A DNA stretch of 32,711 nucleotides from Companilactobacillus suantsaicola (GCF_004745525.1 NZ_RKLY01000030.1:1-32711); one strand, 5' to 3'. Shown: positions 1 through 8,188, counted from the first letter of the stretch. The notes: generated from the letters alone by a model not told the origin. A program made the numbers and translations.

Positions 1-49
1 ACTTGGCGGTGAAACGACTGAAGACGTTTCTTTACTAGTATATAGAAAT

Positions 50-90
50 AAGGTCCAGAAATCATTAGGATTTCTGGACCTTATTTTTGT
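50..90. terminator. Bidirectional intrinsic terminator
   Basis: A perfect 14-bp stem (50-63 with 69-82, loop ATTAG) is followed by a T-rich tract on the plus strand. On the minus strand it follows the stop of the response regulator gene. It implies that the regulator is transcribed alone and that no histidine kinase gene is cotranscribed downstream of it. Confidence 0.85.
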
Positions 91-117
91 CATCTAGGAC
101 TTTTGTCCCAAACTCTT

Positions 118-852
118 TTAACTTTCTGACACTAATGGATACTGGTTATCTAGAACATAACCAAATCCTCTGACTGTTTTAATACAATTTTGTGAATCGG
201 ATTTTTCGGCTAATTTATCGCGCAAATGACTAATGTGAATATCGACCGTTCGCGTAGAACCTGCTGAATCATATCCCCAAACCCCCTCAAGGATTTGGTC
301 ACGACTCAAAACTTTCCCCCGGTGCTGAACTAAGTACCAAAATAGTGAAAACTCCTTTGGTGTTAACCCTAAATCAAATCCATTATGCGTCACGCGATAA
401 TGTTTGAAGTCAATCACAATATCATTGTACTTAACTCTTTCAGTCTGATAAGTAGCTTCCTTCTTAGAGTCACTGGTAATAGAAAAACGATCATAAACCC
501 AAAAAAGTTGCTTAACTTTCGCCACTAATTCAGGATACTCAAACGGTTTTGTAATGAAACTATCAATATTAATATTGTAAAAAAGAGAACGTCTCTTCTT
601 ATCTTTGGTTGGAGCCAACACAATGATTGGCCCGGAAACTTTACTACGAAGTGACTTTAATATCTTTAAGGACTGATTCATATCAGTGATTGTTGAATCC
701 CAAAGTAAACCAGCGACATCTTCTTTTTCAACCAATTTCTCGACTTCTTTTGGATCGGTTACATTTCGAATAAACCATCCTTGATTATTGAAATAACCGT
801 TAATCTCAATTACAAGTGACAATTTATTACTCAGCAATACTAGCGGTTGCAT
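118..852 (-). CDS. OmpR/PhoB-family response regulator with degenerate receiver domain
   Basis: A 244-residue two-domain regulator. The C-terminal winged helix (about 140-237) is a clear OmpR/PhoB effector domain, with the typical TPKEF start, a recognition helix around RTVDIHISHLR and a KTVRGFGY hairpin. The N-terminal half has receiver length and keeps D52 (LLWDST) and K102 (ITKPF). The acidic pair near residues 8-10 is replaced by L-S-N, and the switch Thr/Ser is A80. These residues bind Mg2+ and carry the phosphorylation switch in normal receivers, so classical phosphorylation may be weak or absent (inference). The gene is divergent from pstS across 380 bp holding a Pho-box-like array, which suggests it is the phosphate-starvation regulator. 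No sensor kinase gene is adjacent. The ATG at 852 has a GGAAGGAAG ribosome site. Confidence 0.85.
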   Translation of the reverse strand: MQPLVLLSNKLSLVIEINGYFNNQGWFIRNVTDPKEVEKLVEKEDVAGLLWDSTITDMNQSLKILKSLRSKVSGPIIVLAPTKDKKRRSLFYNINIDSFITKPFEYPELVAKVKQLFWVYDRFSITSDSKKEATYQTERVKYNDIVIDFKHYRVTHNGFDLGLTPKEFSLFWYLVQHRGKVLSRDQILEGVWGYDSAGSTRTVDIHISHLRDKLAEKSDSQNCIKTVRGFGYVLDNQYPLVSES

Positions 853-1122
853 TCAACTCTACTTCCTTCCGGTCATTTAATACTGCAAGGGTCAAAACAT
901 TACAATATTAAAAAGTTTAGAAAAGGTAAATTTTCTTAACAAAACTAACCACAGCCACTTCACAATTCGATTATAACAATGTAAATAAGGTAGGTCATTT
1001 ACAAAGAACATTTCAGCCATTGTATTTAAATATAGGCAAATACAATTATCGTAATATTTAATCCCTCTTTCAAACCCCTGCAAAAAGTAGTTTACAAAGC
1101 AAATGTATATTTTTTTAACAAC

Positions 1123-1176
1123 TTTACACAATTTTTACATTAAATAAACATTATATATACACGAGGCTTTTATATT
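1123..1176 (+). promoter_or_regulatory. Pho-box array and -10 of the pst operon
   Basis: Four hexamers lie at exact 11-bp steps: TTTACA (1123), TTTACA (1134), TAAACA (1145) and TATACA (1156). After a 9-bp gap comes TATATT (1171-1176), a good -10. There is no sigma-A -35. This is the known layout of PhoP-activated promoters in Bacillus, where TT(A/T/C)ACA repeats occupy about -60 to -20. The rest of the 853-1232 interval is AT-rich and holds no gene I can support. The promoter of the divergent regulator must also be here but is not clear. Confidence 0.8.
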
Positions 1177-1232
1177 TAGAAGTGTTAGATAAAGAGATTT
1201 ATCAATACGACTTTGAATAGGGGTTATTAGAA

Positions 1233-2141
1233 ATGAAAAAGAAAACAATTATTTCATTAGTTCTTGGCCTAGCAGCCTTGATGCTAATTCTAACTGGCTG
1301 TGGCAACTCTGGCAGCAAAGAATCTTCAGCTGCTTCTAAGGGCAGCAGTAGTAATGAAGCTTCTGGAAAGATTACTATCGTTGGTTCAACTGCTTTACAA
1401 CCACTAGTTGAAAAAGCTGCAGCAAACTTCCAAAAGAAAAATAGCAAGATCAATATCACCGTTCAAGGTGGGGGCTCTGGTACTGGATTAAGCCAAGTGC
1501 AAGATAAGTCAGTTACAATCGGTAACTCAGATATCTTCGCTGAAGAAAAACAAGGAATCGATTCTAAGAAACTTACTGACCACAAAGTTGCCGTTGTTGG
1601 TATGGCTCCAGTTGCAAACAAAGACGTTAACGTAAAGAACCTTACAATGGATCAACTAAAGAAAATCTTCACTGGTAAGATCACTAACTGGAAAGAAGTT
1701 GGTGGTAAAGATGAAAAGATTACCGTTGTTAACCGTGCTAAAGGTAGTGGTACTCGTGCAACTTTCGAAGCTGCTGTTTTAAAGGGCGACGAAGCTGTTA
1801 AATCACAAGAACAAGACTCAAATGGTACTGTTCAAAAGATTGTTTCAAGTACACCAGGTGCTATCAGTTACCTAGCATTCTCATACATTAATGACAAACT
1901 TCAAGCCGTTTCAATCGATGGTGTAAAACCTACGGATGCCAACGTTGAAAATAACAAATGGAAGATCTGGTCTTATGAACATATGTACACAAACGGTGCC
2001 GCTAAAGGTGCTGCTGCTAAGTTCTTAGACTACATGAACTCAGACGATGTTCAAAAATCATTAGTTAAAGATATGGGATATATCAGTATTCACAATATGA
2101 AAGTTCAAAAAGATTCAAAAGGAACAGTTAGTTCTAAATAA
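1233..2141 (+). CDS. pstS: Phosphate ABC transporter, substrate-binding lipoprotein PstS
   Basis: A 302-residue extracellular lipoprotein that captures inorganic phosphate for the PstCAB importer. It has a Lys-rich N-terminus, a hydrophobic segment and a lipobox LTGC with the lipidated cysteine at C23, then a Ser/Lys-rich linker. The mature part shows the family's phosphate-binding signatures: GSTALQP, GGGSGTG and later KGSGTR. The length is normal for Gram-positive PstS. The start ATG has an AGGGG ribosome site. It is the first gene of the pst operon, 57 bp after the proposed -10. A hairpin directly after the stop may make it more abundant than the membrane genes, as is usual for binding proteins. 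Confidence 0.96.
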   Translation: MKKKTIISLVLGLAALMLILTGCGNSGSKESSAASKGSSSNEASGKITIVGSTALQPLVEKAAANFQKKNSKINITVQGGGSGTGLSQVQDKSVTIGNSDIFAEEKQGIDSKKLTDHKVAVVGMAPVANKDVNVKNLTMDQLKKIFTGKITNWKEVGGKDEKITVVNRAKGSGTRATFEAAVLKGDEAVKSQEQDSNGTVQKIVSSTPGAISYLAFSYINDKLQAVSIDGVKPTDANVENNKWKIWSYEHMYTNGAAKGAAAKFLDYMNSDDVQKSLVKDMGYISIHNMKVQKDSKGTVSSK

Positions 2142-2147
2142 ATGATC

Positions 2148-2190
2148 AAAAAGAACTTCAACCTTGTAAATCTCGGTCGAGGTTCTTTTT
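2148..2190 (+). terminator. Intercistronic hairpin between pstS and pstC (partial terminator or mRNA stabiliser)
   Basis: AAAAAGAAC (2148-2156) can pair with GTTCTTTTT (2182-2190), and the right arm ends in a short T-run. It fills the 72-bp gap between the pstS stop and the pstC start. Such hairpins usually lower downstream transcription or protect the 3' end of the binding-protein mRNA. Confidence 0.55.
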
Positions 2191-2213
2191 GCATATACAG
2201 GAGTGATTCCCTT

Positions 2214-3131
2214 ATGGATAAGATTCAAAAGAAATTACAAACGAAATCCAAAGCCACCTTTCAAGACTACTTCGGCAAGGGAATTTGTTATTTATGCATC
2301 GGTTTAATAATTCTATTAGTTACATGTATTCTTTATTTCATTGCCTCTAAAGGTTTAGCTACTTTTACTCAAGACAAAGTTAGAGTTTTCGATTTTCTAA
2401 CTAAGACCAATTGGAATCCTGGTGCCGTTGATAGTCAGGGACATCCCGATGTTGGTGCCTTGCCAATGATTGTTACCTCCTTTAGCGTGACACTTTTGGC
2501 TGCCCTTTTGGCTACTCCGTTTGCTCTAGGTGTAGCAATTTTTATGGCAGAATTTTCAAGTAAAAAAGGAACTAAAGTTTTACAACCGGTGATTGAATTA
2601 CTTGTCGGAATTCCTTCAGTTGTTTATGGTTTCATCGGTTTATCGGTCGTAGTACCTTTCATTCGAGAAATCTTCGGTGGAACTGGTTTTGGTATTTTAT
2701 CAGGAACTTTAGTTTTGTTCGTCATGATTTTGCCAACAATCACGTCTCTGTCAGTCGACAGTCTAAAGGCTGTACCGATGTTTTATCGTCAAGCTTCACT
2801 AGCGCTGGGCGCAACTCGCTGGCAAACAATTTACAAAGTTGTCTTGCGTGCCGCCATTCCTGGTATTCTGACCGCGATAATTTTTGGGATGGCTCGTGCT
2901 TTTGGTGAAGCCTTGGCCGTTCAGATGGTGATTGGTAATGCCGCTTTGATGCCTAAAAATCTAATTTCACCAGCTTCAACTTTGACTAGTAAATTGACGA
3001 CCGATATTGGTAACACTGTCATGGGAACTTTACCCAACAATGCCTTATGGTCTCTAGCTTTGATTTTGTTATTGATGTCATTGATCTTAAATATGCTAGT
3101 TAAATTTATTGGAAAGAGAGGTCGCTTCTAA
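2214..3131 (+). CDS. pstC: Phosphate ABC transporter permease PstC
   Basis: A 305-residue inner permease that forms the phosphate channel with PstA. It has about six membrane spans, the first near residues 25-47. The EAA loop that contacts PstB is seen as YRQASLALGATRWQTIYKVV, followed by the AAIPGI segment. I chose the ATG at 2214 because AGGAG stands 11 bp upstream. An in-frame ATG at 2142, directly after the pstS stop, would add 24 residues but lacks a ribosome site and lies within the hairpin. pstA follows after 2 bp. Confidence 0.95.
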   Translation: MDKIQKKLQTKSKATFQDYFGKGICYLCIGLIILLVTCILYFIASKGLATFTQDKVRVFDFLTKTNWNPGAVDSQGHPDVGALPMIVTSFSVTLLAALLATPFALGVAIFMAEFSSKKGTKVLQPVIELLVGIPSVVYGFIGLSVVVPFIREIFGGTGFGILSGTLVLFVMILPTITSLSVDSLKAVPMFYRQASLALGATRWQTIYKVVLRAAIPGILTAIIFGMARAFGEALAVQMVIGNAALMPKNLISPASTLTSKLTTDIGNTVMGTLPNNALWSLALILLLMSLILNMLVKFIGKRGRF

Positions 3132-3133
3132 TT

Positions 3134-4021
3134 ATGAATGCAAAAAAAGTTGATAAAATTGCCAATGTTGTTATTTACACAATCGTAGCTTTAGTTGTAA
3201 TTCTTTTACTCGCAATTCTTGGCTATATTCTCTTCAACGGTGTGCCTGATATTTCATGGCATTTCTTGACCTCTGCTGCCCAGTCCTTTAGTTCTGGTGG
3301 TGGTATTCGTGACCAGCTCTTCAATTCGCTTTACTTATTGGTTCTAACAATTATTGTTTCTTTACCAATCGGTTTAGGAGCTGGAATCTACTTGTCCGAA
3401 TACGCTTCTGATAATTGGTTCACTGATTTGATTAGAACAAGTGTCGAAGTGTTGAGTTCATTACCTTCAGTCGTAGTTGGATTGTTTGGTTACCTACTAT
3501 TCGTAATCAAATTGAATCTAGGCTTCTCTATCCTTTCTGGAGCAATTGCTTTAACATTTTTCAACTTGCCACTCTTAACTAGAAACATTGAGGAATCTCT
3601 TCGTGGTGTACCTAATCTACAAAGAGAAGCCGGGATGTCCTTAGGTTTATCCAACTGGAAAACTACTACTAAGATTGTTTTACCGGCAGCACTACCCGGA
3701 ATCTTAACGGGGTTGATCTTGAGTGCTGGTAGAATTTTCGGTGAAGCTGCTGCTTTGATTTACACTGCTGGTCAAAGTGCACCCACCGTCGATTACGGTA
3801 ACTGGAATATTTTCTCCAGTACCAGTTTCTTAAATCCTATGCGTCCAGCGGAAACTTTAGCCGTTCACATTTGGAAAGTTAATACTGAAAGTGTTACACC
3901 CGATGCTCACCTAATTTCCAGCGCCTCATCTGCCGTGTTGATCATTGTAATTTTAATCTTCAACTTAGGAGCGCGTTTTCTAGGAAACAAACTTTATAAA
4001 AAAATTACCGCGACGAAATGA
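3134..4021 (+). CDS. pstA: Phosphate ABC transporter permease PstA
   Basis: The second permease of the phosphate importer, 295 residues with six predicted spans. It carries the family's EAA loop (REAGMSLGLSNWKTTTKIVLPAA) and the conserved GRIFGEAAALIYTAG segment. It starts 2 bp after pstC, and its stop overlaps the ribosome site of pstB, so translation of the three genes is probably coupled. The length matches ordinary PstA proteins and I see no defect. Confidence 0.95.
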   Translation: MNAKKVDKIANVVIYTIVALVVILLLAILGYILFNGVPDISWHFLTSAAQSFSSGGGIRDQLFNSLYLLVLTIIVSLPIGLGAGIYLSEYASDNWFTDLIRTSVEVLSSLPSVVVGLFGYLLFVIKLNLGFSILSGAIALTFFNLPLLTRNIEESLRGVPNLQREAGMSLGLSNWKTTTKIVLPAALPGILTGLILSAGRIFGEAAALIYTAGQSAPTVDYGNWNIFSSTSFLNPMRPAETLAVHIWKVNTESVTPDAHLISSASSAVLIIVILIFNLGARFLGNKLYKKITATK

Positions 4022-4031
4022 GGAATTAATC

Positions 4032-4826
4032 TTGAAAGAATATAATTTAGACGATTCTTATATTACCGATATCACTGAAGAAAGTGCACTATCAACCAAG
4101 GATATTCAAGTCTTCTATGGTGATAACCACGCAATCTTCGACGCTAATTTAGTTTTTCCCCGTTTCAAAATCACGTCTTTAATTGGGGCATCGGGTTCAG
4201 GTAAATCAACTTTTCTCAGATGTTTGAATCGGATGAACGACAAGATTGCCAAGGTTGACGGAAAAATTCTTTATCGAAACGTCGATATCAATGCTCCTAA
4301 GACTAATGTTTATGAAGTCAGAAAACACATTGGCATGGTATTTCAGCGTCCTAATCCTTTCGCTAAATCGATTCGGGACAACATCACTTTCGCTCTAAAA
4401 AATAATGGTGTGAAAGATAAGGAAGAGCTCAATCAACGACTTGAAACTAGTCTGAAAGAAGCTGCTCTTTGGGATGAAGTTAAGGACAATCTCGATAAAT
4501 CAGCCTTAGCTTTATCTGGTGGGCAACAACAAAGACTCTGCATCGCCCGTTCAATCGCCATGCGCCCAGACATTTTGTTGCTCGATGAACCCGCTAGCGC
4601 GTTGGACCCAATTTCAACTTCAAAAATCGAAGAGACTTTGAAAAAATTGAGTGAACAGTACACTATTATTATCGTGACACACAATTTACAACAGGCCTCA
4701 CGGATTAGTGACTATACAGCCTTCTTTCATTTGGGACATATCGTCGAATACAATAAGACTGTAAAAGTCTTTACTAATCCTAAAATGAAGGCTACTGACG
4801 ACTACGTTTCTGGAAACTTCGGATAA
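4032..4826 (+). CDS. pstB: Phosphate ABC transporter ATP-binding protein PstB
   Basis: A 264-residue ABC ATPase driving phosphate import. The Walker A motif GASGSGKST is at 52-60, the ABC signature LSGGQQQR at 161-168 and Walker B ILLLDEPAS at 181-189. The downstream DPISTSKIEE segment is typical of PstB. The start is a TTG at 4032, supported by GAGGA at 4020-4024 with 7-bp spacing. The operon has a single pstB, and a strong terminator follows. The phoU gene that closes many pst operons is not here, so control of the transporter by PhoU is either absent or encoded elsewhere. Confidence 0.95.
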   Translation: MKEYNLDDSYITDITEESALSTKDIQVFYGDNHAIFDANLVFPRFKITSLIGASGSGKSTFLRCLNRMNDKIAKVDGKILYRNVDINAPKTNVYEVRKHIGMVFQRPNPFAKSIRDNITFALKNNGVKDKEELNQRLETSLKEAALWDEVKDNLDKSALALSGGQQQRLCIARSIAMRPDILLLDEPASALDPISTSKIEETLKKLSEQYTIIIVTHNLQQASRISDYTAFFHLGHIVEYNKTVKVFTNPKMKATDDYVSGNFG

Positions 4827-4867
4827 AAAGTGAGACAGGACAAGGTCAAATTCTCAAACCTTAAAAT

Positions 4868-4912
4868 AATAAGCCAGGGTAATCAAAAACGATTACTCTG
4901 GCTTATTTATTT
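4868..4912. terminator. Bidirectional terminator between pstB and pyruvate oxidase
   Basis: A 17-bp stem (4868-4884 with 4891-4907, one G-T wobble) with loop AAAAAC. It has a T-rich tail on the plus side and A-tracts that serve the minus strand. It separates the convergent pstB and pyruvate oxidase genes. Confidence 0.9.
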
Positions 4913-4922
4913 TAATCATTTA

Positions 4923-6683
4923 CTAGTCATTGTCACCTTGTGCCCGTAGCAATTCACCTAATGATGGTTGTTCTTTAGTATCAATGTGGTATTTCTTCGC
5001 ATAGGCATCAACTGCTTCTTGTCCATAAAGTTTCGGATCAAGTGGCATAAAAGCAGTTGCTACTGGATCATCTTGTTTGATCACCGCATTAACAACGATT
5101 GGTTTTTTGTTACCACTTGCTTGTAGTTCTTTAATCTTATCGAATGTTTCATTGACATCTTTAATTGACGCAACGGTAAATCCAATTCCACCTAAACCTT
5201 CAGCAACTTTGGCCCAATCAGCACCTGTCAAATCAACTCCGTATAAGTGTTGTTTAGTTTGAACTTGTTCGTAATAAATGAATCCTAAACGTTCATTTGA
5301 AAAGACAACATTGATGACCGGCAATTGGTATCTGGCTTCAGTGATAATATCTGGAGCGACCATTGAAAAGCCACCATCACCTGACAAAGTCCAGGCTTGG
5401 GCGTTAGGAACACTCAAAGCACCAGCAATTCCGGCTGGTAGGCCAAAGTCCATTGTGGCAAATAATCCTGACAAAGCAAAACGTTGGTTGTGATTCATTG
5501 GCAATCCACGAACACCGAACTCTGAAACATTCCCGGTATCGACACCATAAGTATCATTAGGACCGGCCATTTCAGCAATCTTCTTTGTAACAGTTTCTGG
5601 ATTCAAGCCTTGACTGTCATCTTCAGCCAACTTATCGAGCCACTTTTCCCAGTTAGCCTTATTTTCTTGATTAGCTTTCAACCAAGTACCGGCTGGTAAA
5701 GTTTCTCCGGTATCAATTAGTGCTTGCAAATAACTCTTGGCATCCGCAATGATTGCATAATCAACATCAACAGTTTTGCCAATATCATAAGCATTATTAT
5801 TAACTTCAATAATTTTGACATCCTGAGGCCAGAATCTAGCAAATGGAAATTCTGAACCTAAGAATAAAATCAAATCGGTATGCTGCAAGGCTTCAAAGCC
5901 TGACTTACTACCGAGCCTACCAAAGGTCCCAATTGCATTAGGATGGTCAGTACTGATAACCCCAGTTGCGGGAACAGTATTCATGACCGGTAAATTGAAC
6001 TGTTCTGAAAACTTTGTCAGTACATCTTTAGCTCCCAACAATCCACGTCCTGCGTAAACTAAAGGATGTTTAGCTTCTTTTAACATCTTCAGAGTATTAG
6101 TTACATCCTCAGGATTAATCGTTTGCGCAAAATCATTTTTAACAACTTTAGGAGTCTTGTTAGCTACATAATCAATTTCTTTAGTTGTCAAATCTTCAGG
6201 CAAAATTACTACAGCAACTCCCTTTTGACGATAAGCTTCTCGAATAGCCTGATTGATTACATATGGAATTTGCTCAGCAGTTGTAACTGTACGATTGTAG
6301 ACAGCCACATCACTAAACATAGGACCTTCGTCCATTTCTTGGAAGTAGTTCGTGTTCATATTTTCAGTTGGTACTTGTCCAACCAAAGCTAAGACGGGAA
6401 CATGATCCATCTTGGCATCATATAAACCGTTGAACAAATGAGTAGCACCAGGTCCAGCAGATCCAAAGGCTACACCAATTTTTCCTGTGAATTTAGCATC
6501 CGCCGATGCAGCAATTGCACCTACTTCTTCGTGGCGAACTTGAATGTATTTAACCTTATCCTTTTCGAGATAGAGTCCCTCAACCGTGTGATTGATTGAA
6601 CCACCGGGAACACCATAAACGTGATCTACACCCCAGTCCTCAAGTACCTTGATCAATGCTTGTCCTGCTATCATTTTTGTCAT
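4923..6683 (-). CDS. pox: Pyruvate oxidase (acetyl-phosphate forming)
   Basis: A 586-residue cytosolic thiamine-diphosphate and FAD enzyme. The reaction is pyruvate + phosphate + O2 to acetyl-phosphate + CO2 + H2O2. The three-domain order is visible: a PYR domain with the RHEEVGA motif at 50-56, a central FAD-binding domain (about 190-340), and a PP domain with the ThDP motif GDGG at 435-438 and its closing N463. The length and the FGSAGPGATHLFNGLYDAK segment match lactic acid bacterial pyruvate oxidases better than acetolactate synthase. The ATG at 6683 has an AAGGAAAG ribosome site. A near-perfect cre site lies 56 bp upstream, in line with catabolite control known for this enzyme. It converges on the phosphate transporter; whether the two are coordinated is unknown. 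Confidence 0.93.
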   Translation of the reverse strand: MTKMIAGQALIKVLEDWGVDHVYGVPGGSINHTVEGLYLEKDKVKYIQVRHEEVGAIAASADAKFTGKIGVAFGSAGPGATHLFNGLYDAKMDHVPVLALVGQVPTENMNTNYFQEMDEGPMFSDVAVYNRTVTTAEQIPYVINQAIREAYRQKGVAVVILPEDLTTKEIDYVANKTPKVVKNDFAQTINPEDVTNTLKMLKEAKHPLVYAGRGLLGAKDVLTKFSEQFNLPVMNTVPATGVISTDHPNAIGTFGRLGSKSGFEALQHTDLILFLGSEFPFARFWPQDVKIIEVNNNAYDIGKTVDVDYAIIADAKSYLQALIDTGETLPAGTWLKANQENKANWEKWLDKLAEDDSQGLNPETVTKKIAEMAGPNDTYGVDTGNVSEFGVRGLPMNHNQRFALSGLFATMDFGLPAGIAGALSVPNAQAWTLSGDGGFSMVAPDIITEARYQLPVINVVFSNERLGFIYYEQVQTKQHLYGVDLTGADWAKVAEGLGGIGFTVASIKDVNETFDKIKELQASGNKKPIVVNAVIKQDDPVATAFMPLDPKLYGQEAVDAYAKKYHIDTKEQPSLGELLRAQGDND

Positions 6684-6738
6684 ATTTACACTTTCCTTCT
6701 TAAAAAACCAATTGACAAACTAAAATACTATTCCTGCT

Positions 6739-6752
6739 TGCAAACGTTATCA
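6739..6752. promoter_or_regulatory. cre site (CcpA operator) upstream of pyruvate oxidase
   Basis: TGCAAACGTTATCA matches the cre consensus TGWAANCGNTNWCA at 13 of 14 positions. It sits 56-69 bp before the pyruvate oxidase start, where a promoter is expected (possible -10 TAGTAT on the minus strand at 6725-6730). It predicts repression in the presence of glucose. Confidence 0.75.
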
Positions 6753-6804
6753 TCGAATACATTTAAGAAAAAATCAAATTATCTTTCTTGTGAAATTTTT
6801 ATAG

Positions 6805-7737
6805 TTATAAAAGTCGAATAGTAATCACGCCAGCAATCATCACTATTAACGAGATAATTTGTGGTAAAGATATTGGATTCTTTTGTGAATTAAACCAACC
6901 GAATTGATCTATCAACAAACTACCGCTGACCAAACCTACTAGAACAATTACTACCGCTAAACCAGTACCAATCAGTGGCACCATATAAACATTTCCCAAA
7001 ACAAATAAAGCCCCAATAACTCCACCAAACCACATCCAAAATGGATTTTTCCGTGATTTATCGAAGGTTAAAACGGGATGCAATAAAGCAACAATTAAAA
7101 TCAATGCAACTGTACCAACGAAAAATGAAACAAAGGCAGCCTTAATAGCTGACTTTAGGACAATTCCCAAGTGACCATTAATGGCAGTTTGACTAGCACT
7201 AAACATCCCAACGACAACTCCAACAATTCGCCAAATTGTCAAAGCGTGATTTCTATTTTGCTTAGTCAGATGAATTCCTTTTTTAGCAATAATTTGGTTA
7301 CTGGAAACCGCTCCGATGACTCCAATCACTACTAAAACTGCTCCGAAAATTCTCATCGCGGTTAGCGATTTGACTGGTGAATCAAAGAGTCCAAAATTAT
7401 CTATTAACAACCCCATAATTATTTGTCCCATGATTGGCATGATAGCTGTTTGTACACTACCTAATTTGGGAAACAACAGAATATTTGAAGTCAAATAAAT
7501 AACTCCTAACAATCCACCAATCCAAATCCACAACGGTTCTTTCATAATTATTTTCAATGGAATCAATAGATTCCCGTTCTTAATTAAAGTAATTACCGCC
7601 AAAAAAATTGTCCCAATCGAAAATGAAATCAATGACGCTACAAACGGTGAACCAACGGTATTCTTTAATCTGGTATTAATACTAGTTTGGATTGGCAGGC
7701 CAATACCAATAAATAAACCAATCAAAATCGTTAGCAT
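6805..7737 (-). CDS. DMT-superfamily transporter with two DUF606 (YdcZ-like) repeats
   Basis: A 310-residue polytopic membrane protein with about ten spans. It is made of two homologous halves (about 1-145 and 165-310). Each starts with a GLFIGIGLPIQTSIN or GMFSASQTAINGHL-like helix and continues with an FVASLISFSIGT or FVSFFVGT segment. This is the fused form of the DUF606 family in the drug/metabolite transporter superfamily. The substrate cannot be read from the sequence. The start ATG has an AAAGGGATG ribosome site. I see no terminator between it and pyruvate oxidase 121 bp downstream, so some read-through is possible. Confidence 0.8.
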   Translation of the reverse strand: MLTILIGLFIGIGLPIQTSINTRLKNTVGSPFVASLISFSIGTIFLAVITLIKNGNLLIPLKIIMKEPLWIWIGGLLGVIYLTSNILLFPKLGSVQTAIMPIMGQIIMGLLIDNFGLFDSPVKSLTAMRIFGAVLVVIGVIGAVSSNQIIAKKGIHLTKQNRNHALTIWRIVGVVVGMFSASQTAINGHLGIVLKSAIKAAFVSFFVGTVALILIVALLHPVLTFDKSRKNPFWMWFGGVIGALFVLGNVYMVPLIGTGLAVVIVLVGLVSGSLLIDQFGWFNSQKNPISLPQIISLIVMIAGVITIRLL

Positions 7738-7806
7738 TTTAACATCCCTTTCACGGCTAGTAAAAAACGTTTTTTCAGAAATTTCAAATTATTAAACCAC
7801 ATAAAA

Positions 7807-7830
7807 AAGCAAGGCTTTCACCTTGCTTAC
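7807..7830 (-). terminator. Intrinsic terminator
   Basis: AAGCAAGG (7807-7814) pairs with CCTTGCTT (7821-7828). Read on the minus strand, the stem is followed by a T-run. It ends the small membrane protein gene at 7836-8081. Confidence 0.85.
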
Positions 7831-7835
7831 ATTCA

Positions 7836-8081
7836 TTAATTATTAAAGAACTGAGAAATAACTAAAAAGACAATTCCACCAACGATTACTCCTATTCCGA
7901 TAATTAAGTAATTCCACAATCCCAAAACACCTAACAGTATCAAAATGATACCGATGATGGGATGGTGCAATAAAGCAATTCCTGTTTTGATAAATAACCA
8001 AATAATTACCAGAATCGCTACCCCAATAGCAATCAAAATTGGTGCCGAACTACTTGAGGTGGTAGCCATTAATGTTAGCAT
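7836..8081 (-). CDS. Small hydrophobic membrane protein of unknown function
   Basis: An 81-residue protein that is nearly all membrane segment. It has two or three predicted helices rich in Ile, Leu and Gly (about 14-32, 40-58 and 60-77), with the Ser-rich stretch TTSSSSAP before the first. I do not recognise the family. It is accepted as a gene because a strong AAGGAGG site stands upstream of the ATG at 8081 and its own terminator follows the stop. The next gene upstream (PAP2 phosphatase) is divergent, and the short AT-rich interval between them must hold both promoters. Confidence 0.7.
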   Translation of the reverse strand: MLTLMATTSSSSAPILIAIGVAILVIIWLFIKTGIALLHHPIIGIILILLGVLGLWNYLIIGIGVIVGGIVFLVISQFFNN

Positions 8082-8188
8082 TTTAAGCCTCCTTTTTGGT
8101 AAGAATGATTATATCATTAAAACAATATTAAGGTATATCATTTTGAATACTTTAGAAAACATTGCTGTATTTTTTGAATAAAAAATAT

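Noticed and set aside
1-49. C-terminal end of an upstream plus-strand gene (stop TAG at 36-38)
   Set aside because: A terminator follows at 50, which would fit, but 12 codons are too few to support a call and other frames are also open.
892-1131. 79-codon minus-strand frame upstream of pstS
   Set aside because: It lies in the AT-rich promoter interval, covers the Pho-box region, begins at a TTG without a ribosome site and has random-looking composition.
2142-2213. N-terminal extension of PstC from the ATG directly after the pstS stop
   Set aside because: There is no ribosome site and the stretch is the intercistronic hairpin; the ATG at 2214 has AGGAG at a proper distance.
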